Positions 30,120 to 39,108 are shown, counted from the first letter of the stretch. The stretch: 59,828 nt of DNA from Pyrinomonas sp040289685 (GCF_040289685.1 NZ_PSLQ01000013.1:1-59828), one strand, 5' to 3'. The notes: generated by a model from the letters alone, not told the origin. Program-made: numbers and translations.

Positions 30120-30968
30120 ATGTCAACGCCAACACCGACGATCAAAGTTGCAACCGAAAGAGAGGCGCGACGCGCCGGCGAGGTAGACCTTTTCACGCCG
30201 GTGGTCACGGCGGCACCCAAGATCCGCGTCGAAAGCTTGAACTTCTTTTACGGGCGGACGCAGGCGCTTCACGATATTTCGCTCGACATCCCGGAGCGCG
30301 TCGTGATGGCCTTCATCGGCCCTTCCGGTTGCGGCAAATCGACCTTTCTGCGGACCTTGAATCGCATGAACGACATCGTCCCGAACACGCGCATCGAGGG
30401 GCGCGTGTTGATCGATGGGCGCGACATCTACGCGCCGGGCACAGATGTCGTCGCTTTGCGGCGCAAGGTCGGCATGGTCTTTCAAAAATCGAATCCGTTC
30501 CCGAAATCGATCTTCGAAAATGTCGCCTACGGGCTGCGCATCAACAGGCTGTTCAGCAGTCGCGCCGAACTCGAAGCGCGCGTCGAACAGGCGCTGCGCG
30601 ATGCCGCGTTGTGGGAGGAGGTTAAAGACCGGTTGAAAGCTTCGGCGCTGGGGCTTTCCGGTGGACAGCAACAACGGTTGTGCATCGCGCGCGCGCTAGC
30701 CGTCAAGCCGGAAGTGCTGTTGATGGACGAACCGGCGTCGGCGCTCGATCCGATCGCGACGCAGAAGATCGAAGAGTTGATCGTTGAGTTGAAGAAGAAT
30801 TACACCATCGTCATCGTTACGCATAACATGCAACAGGCGGCGCGTGTGTCTGACTTCACGGCCTTCTTCTGGATGGGGAAGTTGATCGAAGTCAACACGA
30901 CCGAGAAGATGTTCACCAACCCGGACCAAAAGTTGACGGAAGACTACATCACGGGCCGGTTCGGTTGA
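30120..30968 (+). CDS. pstB: Phosphate ABC transporter ATP-binding protein PstB
   Basis: A 282-aa ATPase that powers PstSCAB. Walker A GPSGCGKST, Q-loop MVFQKSNPFPKS, signature LSGGQQQRLCIARAL, Walker B VLLMDEPAS and switch IVTHNMQQAARVSD are all present, and the C-terminus (KLTEDYITGRFG) is the standard PstB ending. About 30 residues precede the usual start region (IRVESLNFFYG), a mild N-terminal extension. It starts 9 nt after pstA and phoU follows after 20 nt. Confidence 0.97.
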   Translation: MSTPTPTIKVATEREARRAGEVDLFTPVVTAAPKIRVESLNFFYGRTQALHDISLDIPERVVMAFIGPSGCGKSTFLRTLNRMNDIVPNTRIEGRVLIDGRDIYAPGTDVVALRRKVGMVFQKSNPFPKSIFENVAYGLRINRLFSSRAELEARVEQALRDAALWEEVKDRLKASALGLSGGQQQRLCIARALAVKPEVLLMDEPASALDPIATQKIEELIVELKKNYTIVIVTHNMQQAARVSDFTAFFWMGKLIEVNTTEKMFTNPDQKLTEDYITGRFG

Positions 30969-30988
30969 AGCTGACAAGGAGGTCGCTC

Positions 30989-31648
30989 ATGGAGATTCAC
31001 CGTTCGCTCGATCGCGCGCTCGATGCCCTAAGAGATCGCGTCCTGCTGCTCGGCGGAGAGACCGAGACGGCGTTGCAACGGGCCATGTATGCGCTCGTCG
31101 AGCGCGATTCGGACGCGGCACGCGAAGTGCTCAAAAACGACGACGAAATAGACCGGCTCGAACTGGAGATAGATCGCCTGTGCATCGACATCCTCGCGCT
31201 CAAACAGCCAGCGGCACGCGATCTGCGCTTCGTCATCTCGGTGGCCAAGATCACGCCGATTCTCGAACGCATCGCTGATCACGCTTGCAACATCGCGCGC
31301 GTCGCCATCGATCTCAATGACGAGCCGCAATTGAAGCCCTACGTGGATCTGCCGCGCATGGCCGACCTCGTCTCGCAGATGTTGCGCGCGGCGCTGGATG
31401 CCTTCACTTCCGGCGATGCGGCCGCTGCGCGCGCCGTGATCGGGCGCGACGACGAGGTGGATGAGCTTTATAACCGTGTCTTTCACGATCTGATCGAATT
31501 GATGGCACGCGACCCGACGACTACGGGGCGCGCCGCGCGCTTGCTCTTCGTCGCTAAACATCTGGAGCGGATCGCCGATTACGTCACCGATATCTGTGAA
31601 CTGACCGTTTACATGGCCGAAGCCGCTGTGATCAAACATAGCAACTAA
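30989..31648 (+). CDS. phoU: Phosphate signalling protein PhoU
   Basis: A 219-aa all-helical protein of two three-helix bundles. Each half carries the metal-binding PhoU motif: LERIADHACNIARVAIDLND and LERIADYVTDICELTVYMAE. PhoU links PstB to PhoR and keeps the kinase from activating PhoB when phosphate is plentiful. The ATG at 30989 has AAGGAGG 6 nt upstream; the frame reaches back to 30965 inside pstB. Last gene of the pst operon; a 172-nt gap without a gene separates it from phoB. Confidence 0.95.
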   Translation: MEIHRSLDRALDALRDRVLLLGGETETALQRAMYALVERDSDAAREVLKNDDEIDRLELEIDRLCIDILALKQPAARDLRFVISVAKITPILERIADHACNIARVAIDLNDEPQLKPYVDLPRMADLVSQMLRAALDAFTSGDAAAARAVIGRDDEVDELYNRVFHDLIELMARDPTTTGRAARLLFVAKHLERIADYVTDICELTVYMAEAAVIKHSN

Positions 31649-31820
31649 GGCGCATTGCTCCCCGGAAACAAACGGCGAGGTTTGACCGTGCTGTGCGTCC
31701 CGAACCAAGGCCGCGGCGCTTTGGCGGGCATGCCGAAGACCGCGGCCAACGAAAAGTGACGGGGAAGGCCGTAGAAAGCGCGGTCTTCGTTCCCGTCGCT
31801 CACCACTCAGCAAGCGAATT

Positions 31821-32558
31821 ATGCGACCGATTCTCATTATTGAAGACGACGCGGACATCGCCGAAGGTTTGCGCTACAACCTCGAACGCGAGGGTTTGGA
31901 GGCGCGCGTTGCGTTGAGCGGAGAGCAAGGGTTGGCGGCGGCGCTCGATCCAATGCGTCCGCCCGCGCTCATCATCCTCGACTTGATGCTTCCTGGAATG
32001 AGCGGCTTGGAGTTGTGCCGTCGTTTGCGACGCGAGCCAACGACTCGGCGCACGCCGATCATCATGCTGACAGCGCGTTCGTCGGAGACGGATCGCGTCG
32101 CCGGACTCGACCTCGGCGCAGACGATTACATCACCAAACCTTTCTCGGTGCGCGAATTGGTGGCGCGCGTGCGAGCTGTGCTCCGTCGCACCGACGAGAT
32201 GAGCGCGACGCGATACGAGGACGGACGCCTATCGATCAATTACGATGATATGCGCGTCACTTGCGATGGCCAACCCGTGAGGCTGACGCGCAAAGAGTTC
32301 AGCCTGCTGGCAACATTGGCGCGCAGTTCGGGGCGCGTGGCGACCCGTCAACGGTTGCTCGATGAAGTCTGGGGATACGAATATTACGGCGATACGCGCA
32401 CGCTCGACGTTCACATCCGCCGTTTGCGGCAGAAGCTTGGTCCGTGTGGCGAGTGCATCGAGACGGTAGTCGGCGTCGGCTACCGCTTCATCGGTTGTTC
32501 GGACGCGGATAAAGAGTCGAGCGAGGATAATCCGCGCGCGCCGCAAAAGAAGGCGTAG
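31821..32558 (+). CDS. phoB: Response regulator PhoB
   Basis: A 245-aa OmpR-family regulator. The receiver has the acidic pair Asp9-Asp10, phospho-acceptor Asp54 (IILDLMLPGM), a Thr/Ser switch in IIMLTARSS and Lys in DDYITKPFS. The C-terminal winged helix (about residues 140-235) contains VRLTRKEFSLLATLARSSGR and DVHIRRLRQKLG. Its place between phoU and phoR identifies it as PhoB/PhoP, which binds 11-bp direct repeats ahead of phosphate-starvation genes; four such runs lie in this window. The last 20 residues are a charged tail. Confidence 0.95.
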   Translation: MRPILIIEDDADIAEGLRYNLEREGLEARVALSGEQGLAAALDPMRPPALIILDLMLPGMSGLELCRRLRREPTTRRTPIIMLTARSSETDRVAGLDLGADDYITKPFSVRELVARVRAVLRRTDEMSATRYEDGRLSINYDDMRVTCDGQPVRLTRKEFSLLATLARSSGRVATRQRLLDEVWGYEYYGDTRTLDVHIRRLRQKLGPCGECIETVVGVGYRFIGCSDADKESSEDNPRAPQKKA

Positions 32559-32608
32559 TTTCTTGGAGGACTCTCTTCGCGTAAGAGACTTTGTGTGGAC
32601 TCATTGAC

Positions 32609-33868
32609 ATGGCACACAAGCGCGCCCTGATGTTCATCTCGGTTGCCGTTGCGCTTGCCGTCGCCGCGTTGTGGGCGTATCCGCTACATCTTTTAGTCGC
32701 GGTCGCATGTTTAATGCTTGGGCTTCTCGCTGCGCGAAGCCCATCGCCGGCCCAGCAACGGACTGCGCCCGCGCTAGCCGAAGGGAGAAGTGAAGCCGCA
32801 GATGCGATGGGGGGACGCGATGCCGCAGATGCGATGGCGAGCGCGCTTTTGGACGCCACCATGCAGAGCATGCGCGAGGGCGTCATCGTCGTCGATGGCT
32901 ACACGCGCGTCATCGCGGCCAATCGCGCGGCGCTCGATCTTTTCGCCGCGGGGCGCAACGAGCTGATCGGAAAGCGACTGAGCGAATTGACGCGCAACCC
33001 GGCGATTCATGCCGCTTTTCAAGCGGCGTTGGGGAGGAGCGAACGCGCCGAAGTGAAGGTGGAGACCTATGGCGGCGAGCGGCGCGTCTTCGATCTGCGC
33101 GTCGCTCCGCTGCAAGGGCCGGCGCGACGCGGTGGCGCGCTCGGCGTCTTCTTCGACATCACGCGCCTCGAACGACTGGAGCGCGTTCGCCAAGAATTCC
33201 TCTCCAACGTCTCGCACGAGCTGCGAACCCCCTTGACCTCGATCCTCACCTTCGTTGAAACGCTCGAAGAAGGGGCTATCGACGATCCGCAAAACAACCG
33301 CCGTTTTCTCGGCGTGATCCGCAAGAACGCCGAGCGGATGCGTAACCTGATCAACGACATACTGGAACTATCGGCGATCGAATCGGGCAACGTGCGCGTT
33401 CAGATCGTGCCGGTCCAGTTGCGCGCCGCGGTGCAGGACGTGTTCGCGGCGCTCGCGCAGCAGGCCACACAGCGCGGCATCGAATTGCGAAACGAGATCG
33501 CCGAAGGCGTGTCCGTGTCAGCCGATGAGCAGCTCTTGGAGCAGATGCTGACGAATCTCATCGACAACGCGATCAAGTTCAATCGCGAGGGTGGGCGCGT
33601 GACGGTGCGATACGAGCGGCGCGATGGACGCCACCGCATCACGGTCGAAGATACGGGCGAGGGAATTGCGCCCGAGCACCTCGAAAGGATCTTCGAGCGC
33701 TTCTATCGCGTCGATCGTGCGCGCTCGCGCGAGCAAGGCGGAACCGGGTTGGGACTAGCGATCGTCAAACACTTGGCGCGCGCGCATGGGGGCGAAGCTG
33801 TGGCCACGTCGGTCCCCGGTCAGGGTTCCGCCTTCACAATCGAACTGTCGGACGGCAATAGCGATTGA
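32609..33868 (+). CDS. phoR: Phosphate regulon sensor histidine kinase PhoR
   Basis: A 419-aa kinase. Two close transmembrane segments at the N-terminus (LMFISVAVALAVAALWAYPL, HLLVAVACLMLGLLAA) leave almost no periplasmic part, as in PhoR. A PAS domain follows (GVIVVDGYTRVIAANRAALD), then the dimerisation helix with His203 in NVSHELRTPLTSI, and the ATPase domain with NLIDNAIKFN, DTGEGIAPEHLERIFERFY and GGTGLGLAIVKH. It phosphorylates PhoB when PstSCAB-PhoU signal low phosphate. The ATG at 32609 is used; a TTG at 32591 is also open. Confidence 0.94.
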   Translation: MAHKRALMFISVAVALAVAALWAYPLHLLVAVACLMLGLLAARSPSPAQQRTAPALAEGRSEAADAMGGRDAADAMASALLDATMQSMREGVIVVDGYTRVIAANRAALDLFAAGRNELIGKRLSELTRNPAIHAAFQAALGRSERAEVKVETYGGERRVFDLRVAPLQGPARRGGALGVFFDITRLERLERVRQEFLSNVSHELRTPLTSILTFVETLEEGAIDDPQNNRRFLGVIRKNAERMRNLINDILELSAIESGNVRVQIVPVQLRAAVQDVFAALAQQATQRGIELRNEIAEGVSVSADEQLLEQMLTNLIDNAIKFNREGGRVTVRYERRDGRHRITVEDTGEGIAPEHLERIFERFYRVDRARSREQGGTGLGLAIVKHLARAHGGEAVATSVPGQGSAFTIELSDGNSD

Positions 33869-33875
33869 GGCGAAC

Positions 33876-34022
33876 ATGAATGAAAGCGACGAGATCTCTT
33901 TTGCGCTCGGCCCACGCTTCGGCGCGGCGATGATGGTTGAAGCGAAGGCGGACGCAAGCGCCTCCTGCGTTCGATCGCGCGCCATCTTCCCCGAAACGGA
34001 GATGTTGGGGAAAGGCGTATAA
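33876..34022 (+). CDS. Possible small protein after phoR
   Basis: A 48-aa frame starting MNESDEISFALGPRFGAAMM, with GAGG (33867-33870) 5 nt before the ATG and only 7 nt between the phoR stop and its start, so it could be translated with phoR. No family recognised. It ends 6 nt before the convergent transporter gene. It could also be chance. Confidence 0.35.
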   Translation: MNESDEISFALGPRFGAAMMVEAKADASASCVRSRAIFPETEMLGKGV

Positions 34023-34027
34023 ATAAC

Positions 34028-35548
34028 CTACGGTCGAATCAAGGGCGTGAGCAACCGGACCATGGTGACGATCACGACGACGCCGGCGATGTCGAGCAGA
34101 ATCCCATAGCGCACCATGCGCATCAAAGGAATGTAGCCCGATCCGTAGACGATCGCGTTGCATGGCGTCGAGACGGGCAACATGAAGCCCAAACTGGCAC
34201 CAAAGGTTGCGCCGAGCGCTGGCTCCAGCGGATCGGCGCCGGTTGCGCGCGCGATGGCGATCACCACGGGCACGACCATGTTGGCCGAAGCCGTGTTGGA
34301 GGTCGTCTCCGAGACGATCGTTGCGACCAGCGTCGAGGCGACGAGAAGACCGAGACCGCTCGTCCACGGAAGAAGCGAAGTCAACCCCTTGCCGACCGCC
34401 TCAGCCAACCCCGTTTGAAACGACAGAACCCCAAGCGCGAACCCGCCGCCGTACAGTAAGATGACGCCCCAGTCTATACGCATCGCCTCGTCCCAACTGA
34501 TGGCGCGTTTCTCGCCGTTGCCCGGAAGCAGGAAAAGGAGCGCCGCGCCGATGATGGCGGCCACCCCTTCGGGCAGGCTGCGATTGAGCTGTTGATAAAG
34601 GGCGCTCTTTTCGCCGACGACGAGCGCGACGATGCCGGGCATGATCCAAAGCAGAATGGTGACGCTGAAGGCGATCAGCGTCGAACGTTGACCGCGCGTC
34701 CACACGCCTAAGCTTTCGCGTTCACGCCGAAGGGCATCGCCGCTGCCTTTGATTTCGCCGACGCCCGCAGGGCAGAAGAAGTTCAAGTAAGCGAAAAGAA
34801 AGAGGAAGAGGAGCACGACTACGGGCACGCCGATCGCCATCCATTTGAAGAACGAAAGCTCGACGCCGACCAATTGCCGGATGAAACCCAATCCGATGAC
34901 GTTGGGCGGCGTGCCGATGGGCGTCGCCAGTCCGCCGATGGAGGCGGCAAACGATGTCATCAACATCAGACCGGTGGCGTAACGACGGTCGATCTTTCGT
35001 CCCGCTATCTGCTCGGCGCGAAAGAAGAAGGCGAGAATCGCCATGCCGATGGCGAACATCATCGCCGTGGTCGCCGTGTTTGAAATCCATGCTGAGATAA
35101 AGGCCGTCACGGCGCCGAAGACGAAAAGGATGCGTGACGGGCGCGCGTCGACCCACGACATCGAGAGGGCGCTGAAAGCGAGCCGCCGGTCCAGTTCGTG
35201 AAGAAAGATGGCGCGCGCCAAAATAAACGATCCGATGAAAAGAAAGATCAACGGGTCGGCGAAGGGAGCGAAGACGTCTTTGGCTGGCGCTACTTGTAGA
35301 ACGACGCACGCTGCTGCCCCGATCAACGCTGTTGCTGGCAACGGGAGCGCTTCCGTGATCCAGAGCGTGATCACCGCGGCCATCACCGCTGCCAGACGAT
35401 GCGCTTCCGGTTTGAGCGCGGCGAACTCAGCCAAGTAAATGAGCGTGAAGGCGATGGGAGCTAAGGCTAGTCCGAGTCGCCGACGCACGCGGTCAAAGCG
35501 CGCCTCGCTCTCTGTTTTCGGTTCGAGCGCGTGATCGATGGATGCCAT
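34028..35548 (-). CDS. DASS/SLC13 family sodium-coupled anion transporter
   Basis: A 506-aa membrane protein with about 11-12 helices in the DASS (divalent anion:Na+ symporter) fold. Both halves have the SNT sodium/substrate motifs: ISNTATTAMM near residue 155 and SETTSNTASANMV near residue 425, together with IGTPPNVIGLGF and the C-terminal PVSTPCNAIVYGSGYI. Substrates of the family are C4-dicarboxylates, sulfate or phosphate-like anions and cannot be told apart here. Its ATG is 3 nt after the stop of an NtrC-type regulator on the same strand, so that regulator may control it. Confidence 0.9.
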   Translation of the reverse strand: MASIDHALEPKTESEARFDRVRRRLGLALAPIAFTLIYLAEFAALKPEAHRLAAVMAAVITLWITEALPLPATALIGAAACVVLQVAPAKDVFAPFADPLIFLFIGSFILARAIFLHELDRRLAFSALSMSWVDARPSRILFVFGAVTAFISAWISNTATTAMMFAIGMAILAFFFRAEQIAGRKIDRRYATGLMLMTSFAASIGGLATPIGTPPNVIGLGFIRQLVGVELSFFKWMAIGVPVVVLLFLFLFAYLNFFCPAGVGEIKGSGDALRRERESLGVWTRGQRSTLIAFSVTILLWIMPGIVALVVGEKSALYQQLNRSLPEGVAAIIGAALLFLLPGNGEKRAISWDEAMRIDWGVILLYGGGFALGVLSFQTGLAEAVGKGLTSLLPWTSGLGLLVASTLVATIVSETTSNTASANMVVPVVIAIARATGADPLEPALGATFGASLGFMLPVSTPCNAIVYGSGYIPLMRMVRYGILLDIAGVVVIVTMVRLLTPLIRP

Positions 35549-35551
35549 CCG

Positions 35552-36961
35552 TTATGGGCGTTGCTGAAGGTTGTACGCCTTGATTTTTGAATTGAGCGTC
35601 GTCGCGTTCATCCCGAGTAGGCGCGCGGCGCGCGATTGGTGCCAGTTGGTCTGTTCCAGCGCGCGGCGGATGAGGTCCATTTCAAACCGACGCACTTCGT
35701 CGTAGAAGTTGATGCCGCGTCCGACATCGAGCGCGGCGGCGGCAGCGTTCGGCGCTGGCGTGCGATGAATGATGCGCTGCGGATCGCTGATCTCCGGCGG
35801 CAAACATTCGACCGTCAGCTCATCGCCCGGCGCGATGACGACGGCGCGCTCGATGACGTTTTCAAGCTCGCGCACGTTGCCGGGCCAGGAATAGTTTTCA
35901 AGACGCGCCAGCACTTCGGGCGAAATCTGCTCGGAGACGCGGCGACCGTTCTCCGTGTTGTACTTGCGGATGAAGTGCTGTGCCAGCGGCAAGATGTCTT
36001 CGCGCCGTTCGCGCAGCGGCGGAAGCTCGATCGGGACGACGGCAAGCCGGTAATAAAGATCTTCGCGAAACTGCCCTTGTCGCACCGCTTCGCGCAAGTC
36101 GATATTGGTCGCGGCGATGATGCGCACATCAACGCGCCGCGGCGCAGTATCGCCGAGCGGCGTGAACTCGCGCTCTTGAATCACGCGCAACAGCTTGGCC
36201 TGCATTTCAAACGGCAGGTCGCCGATCTCATCGAGAAAGATGGTTCCACCGTCGGCGACTTCGAAAAGCCCCTTTTTGGCGGCGATGGCTCCGGTGAAAG
36301 CGCCTTTGGTGTGGCCGAAAAGCTCTGATTCGAGCAGTTCCGAAGGGATGTTGAGCGAATTGACGACGACGAACGGTTTGGAGGCGCGCGGGCTTTGCTC
36401 GTGAATCGCTTTGGCGATCAGCTCCTTGCCCGTACCCGACTCGCCCGTAATTAGCACCGTCGAGCGGGCCGCAGCGACTTGGTCCACGAGACGGAAGATC
36501 GCCTGCATGGCTTCGGAGCGTCCGATGATGGCGCCGCGATCGACCTCGCGGCTCATTGCGCGGCGCAACGCTTGACGCTCCTCCTCTTTGCGCCGTCGCC
36601 GCACACCAGCGGCGACGGTCTGCGCGATCTGCTCGTTTTGAAAAGGCTTTCTGATGCAACCGAAGGCGCCGCGCTCCCACGCTGCGATCGCCGTATCGAA
36701 GGTCGCATAAGCCGTGATCATGACGACGACTGCTTCGGCATCGAGTTTGAGTATCTCCTCGAGCGCGCGTAGCCCGCCCATGCCCGGCATGGATACGTCT
36801 AGCAGCACGACATCATAAGGCCGACGCGCATAAGCTTCCACGCCCTCTTCGCCCGTCTTTGCGAGTTCGACGCGGTAACCTTCTGCTGAGAGCAGCGTCT
36901 CTAGCACATCGCGCATCACTTCTTCATCATCGACGACGAGCACAGACCCCTTTTTCGCCAT
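35552..36961 (-). CDS. Sigma-54-dependent NtrC-family response regulator
   Basis: A 469-aa three-domain activator. Receiver (phospho-acceptor Asp55 in VVLLDVSMPG), AAA+ sigma-54 interaction domain with Walker A GESGTGKE (173-180), the GAFTGA loop (220-225) that touches sigma-54, and Walker B FLDEIGDLP; then a Fis-type helix-turn-helix (RRALEQTNWHQSRAARLLGM). It lacks a visible partner kinase nearby. It is followed after 3 nt by a DASS transporter gene, its likely target or co-regulated partner. An extended -10 lies 40 nt upstream. Confidence 0.95.
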   Translation of the reverse strand: MAKKGSVLVVDDEEVMRDVLETLLSAEGYRVELAKTGEEGVEAYARRPYDVVLLDVSMPGMGGLRALEEILKLDAEAVVVMITAYATFDTAIAAWERGAFGCIRKPFQNEQIAQTVAAGVRRRRKEEERQALRRAMSREVDRGAIIGRSEAMQAIFRLVDQVAAARSTVLITGESGTGKELIAKAIHEQSPRASKPFVVVNSLNIPSELLESELFGHTKGAFTGAIAAKKGLFEVADGGTIFLDEIGDLPFEMQAKLLRVIQEREFTPLGDTAPRRVDVRIIAATNIDLREAVRQGQFREDLYYRLAVVPIELPPLRERREDILPLAQHFIRKYNTENGRRVSEQISPEVLARLENYSWPGNVRELENVIERAVVIAPGDELTVECLPPEISDPQRIIHRTPAPNAAAAALDVGRGINFYDEVRRFEMDLIRRALEQTNWHQSRAARLLGMNATTLNSKIKAYNLQQRP

Positions 36962-37000
36962 GACGTTTTCGATCTCCGCCCAAAGCTATTAAGCCAAAAC

Positions 37001-37009
37001 ATTTTACCA
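37001..37009 (-). promoter_or_regulatory. Extended -10 upstream of the NtrC-type regulator
   Basis: TGGTAAAAT on the minus strand (TG-G-TAAAAT), 40 nt before the ATG. No matching -35. It is a plausible housekeeping promoter for the regulator-transporter pair. Confidence 0.4.
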
Positions 37010-37215
37010 CGATCGCTTCGGACGAACGCCTTGCGCTTGGTCAGGCGATCGTGCTTGGCAAGTAGAACTCGGTGGCATCTTCTACGGAGTAAGTGGCATC
37101 TGCTGTGGTTCGCTCGTGATCGAACGCGAGGCCCGCCGCCCGGCGCTGCAAGGCCGCAGCCGCCAGTTGCCGTGGCGCTGTCAAGGTTTTCGCGGCCTAG
37201 GCCTTGCGGCGGATG

Positions 37216-37950
37216 TCAAGAGGCCACTTTGGATTCGGTCTTTTGAGGCACGTAGTATAGTATGCGGCTGCAGTTGTCGCAGAGGATGATCTCGGTGCCG
37301 CGTCTGATTTCGGCCATGACTTGCGGGCGCAGCGCCATGAAGCAGGCCGTGCATGAACCGTTGCGCGCTTCCACGACGGCGACGCCATCGCGCACGCGCG
37401 CGCTGATGCGGTCGTAAAGAGCGAATATCTGGCGCGGCAAAGATGCGGCCAATTGCTCGCGCTCGCGCTGGCGCACTTCAAGGGCGAGCGCCTGTTGATG
37501 GGTTTGCTCCTCGAAGCGACGGAGTTTCTCTTCAAGCTCGGCGCGCAAGCGCTCGATCTCCGGCTCGCGCTCTTTGATCTGCGCTTCGGCCTGCTCGATG
37601 ATCTCCATTTGCTCGAGAATTTGCGTCTCGAGTTGTGAGATCTGTTTGCGCGCCGCATCTATTTCGCGAATCGCCGCCGCGTAATCCTTCTCGTTTTTAG
37701 ACGACATCAAATTCCGCTCGGCCCTTTCGGCGCGCGCGCGCGTCTCCTCTAGGGTTCGTTCCAGTTGATCGCGCAGTTTTCGGGCTTCATCGCGCTGATT
37801 TTCAATGGCCCTAAACTCGAAGGCGCGCTGTTCGAACTCCGTTTCGATCTCAGCGCGCCTTTGCGGAATGGAATCGAGTTCCGATTTCAAGTGGCGTATT
37901 TCCGTGTCAAGATGCTGTAGGGCGATTAATTGCTCCAGTTCCTTTATCAC
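37216..37950 (-). CDS. Coiled-coil protein with C4 zinc ribbon (CT398-like, zf-RING_7)
   Basis: A 244-aa protein. It is almost entirely coiled coil up to about residue 185 (EQLIALQHLDTEIRHLKSEL, then long Glu/Arg heptads) and ends in a zinc ribbon with two Cys pairs (CTACF and CDNCSRILYYV). This is the COG1579/CT398 family, widespread next to housekeeping genes, with no settled function; interaction with sigma-54 or flagellar proteins has been reported in some bacteria. The GTG at 37950 is chosen because the family begins with KELEQLIALQ and GGAGG lies 9 nt upstream; the frame runs on to 38064. Confidence 0.85.
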   Translation of the reverse strand: MIKELEQLIALQHLDTEIRHLKSELDSIPQRRAEIETEFEQRAFEFRAIENQRDEARKLRDQLERTLEETRARAERAERNLMSSKNEKDYAAAIREIDAARKQISQLETQILEQMEIIEQAEAQIKEREPEIERLRAELEEKLRRFEEQTHQQALALEVRQREREQLAASLPRQIFALYDRISARVRDGVAVVEARNGSCTACFMALRPQVMAEIRRGTEIILCDNCSRILYYVPQKTESKVAS

Positions 37951-38242
37951 TCTCGTCTTCCTCCACGCGCCGCGCAAATCGCGCGCTTCGCCTAAAACCA
38001 ACATGATCTCATATTTGGCCGAAAGCGGGCAAGCGTCTCGCCATAGACCAATGCGCGACGTCACCCCTCAGGGGCGACGTTAATTCGACGAACGAACTCT
38101 CCCCCTATGCTTGGCGCAAGGAGCGCGCGGACATGAAGCGACGCGGCGCTCGATGCAGAGAAGTTGACCGTGGTGCCAACGCAAAGTTTCGATTCGTCGC
38201 TCCTTAGCGCGTGAGTTGCTCACAAAAGTCCAATCGCTAAAC

Positions 38243-38330
38243 AAGCCTCTCTTGACGGCGGCGTGAGGCGTCAGCGCGACACAAAACCGAGATGCTGGCG
38301 TGAAAAGCCTCTCTTGACAGCGGCCTGAGG
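38243..38330 (+). repeat. 26-bp direct repeat, 62 bp apart, carrying a -35 element
   Basis: AAGCCTCTCTTGACGGCGGC at 38243 recurs as AAGCCTCTCTTGACAGCGGC at 38305; over 26 bp, 24 match. The second copy changes TTGACG to TTGACA and is followed by a good -10; the first is not. Confidence 0.7.
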
Positions 38331-38342
38331 GCAGCCTATCAT
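38314..38342 (+). promoter_or_regulatory. Sigma-70 promoter of tadA and tRNA-Ser
   Basis: TTGACA (38314-38319), a 17-nt spacer and TATCAT (38337-38342). Predicted start near 38349, giving a 60-nt leader before the tadA ATG. Confidence 0.75.
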
Positions 38343-38411
38343 TATCGTTTGCCTCGTTATGAAAGCGGGGCATGAAAAGAAACGATTGAAACGGGCACAA
38401 AGCGCATCCTT

Positions 38412-38915
38412 ATGGGTTTGACAAGCGAAGAGGATGCGCGGTGGATGCGCGTCGCGCTCGAAGAGGCGCGCAAGGCAGCCGGGATGGGCGAGGTCCCCAT
38501 CGGCGCTTGCATCATCGATGAGCGGGGCGAGTTGCTGGCGGCAGCAGGTAACCGCACGCGCACTGACTGCGACCCGACGGCGCACGCTGAAATCATCGCG
38601 CTGCGTTGCGCGGCGCAACGCGCAGGCAACTACCGGCTGACCGGCGCGACGCTTTACGTCACCATCGAACCGTGTGCGATGTGCGCTGGAGCGATGGTGC
38701 AGGCGCGCATCCGGCGCTTGGTCTTCGGCGCACACGACCTACGTGCGGGGGCCGTGGAATCGGTCTTCCGCATCTGCGATGACCGACGGCTCAATCATCG
38801 GATCGAATGGCGCGCGGGCGTGCTTGAAGAAGAGTGCCGAAGGTTGATTCAAACCTTTTTCAAAGGGAAGCGCCAAGCTGAGAGTTGTTCGCTTGAGTGC
38901 GGAGAGGTCGCATAG
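38412..38915 (+). CDS. tadA: tRNA adenosine(34) deaminase TadA
   Basis: A 167-aa zinc deaminase that turns A34 of tRNA-Arg(ACG) into inosine. The zinc and proton-shuttle motifs are present: HAE (58-60) and PCAMC (Cys88, Cys91); YRLTGATLYVTIEPCAMCAG is the family signature. The last four codons and the stop lie inside the next gene, a tRNA-Ser beginning at 38901, a 15-nt overlap on the same strand. The ribosome site is poor. A consensus promoter lies 70 nt upstream. Confidence 0.96.
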   Translation: MGLTSEEDARWMRVALEEARKAAGMGEVPIGACIIDERGELLAAAGNRTRTDCDPTAHAEIIALRCAAQRAGNYRLTGATLYVTIEPCAMCAGAMVQARIRRLVFGAHDLRAGAVESVFRICDDRRLNHRIEWRAGVLEEECRRLIQTFFKGKRQAESCSLECGEVA

Positions 38916-38990
38916 TGGTTTAGTGCACCGGTCTCGAAAACCGGAGCGGTCGTAAGGCCGCCGTGGGTTCGAATCCCACCCTCTCCGCCA
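38901..38990 (+). tRNA. tRNA-Ser(CGA)
   Basis: Acceptor GGAGAGG pairs with CCTCTCC, and CCA is encoded. The anticodon arm is CCGGT-CTCGAAA-ACCGG with anticodon CGA; the long variable arm GCGGTC-GTAA-GGCCGC marks a class II tRNA; the T-arm is GTGGG-TTCGAAT-CCCAC. Its 5' end overlaps the tadA stop by 15 nt, so it must be released from the tadA message. Confidence 0.97.
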
Positions 38991-39018
38991 TTGATCTTTT
39001 CGAGCGCATCTGTGGCGC

Positions 39019-39108
<90 letters not shown>

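Larger units (their letters stand above)
37951..38411. other. Divergent intergenic region with a duplicated block
   Basis: About 460 bp between the zinc-ribbon gene and tadA. It contains a 26-bp imperfect duplication (38243-38268 and 38305-38330), the second copy of which supplies the -35 of a consensus promoter. Open frames here are short and unlike proteins. Confidence 0.5.
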
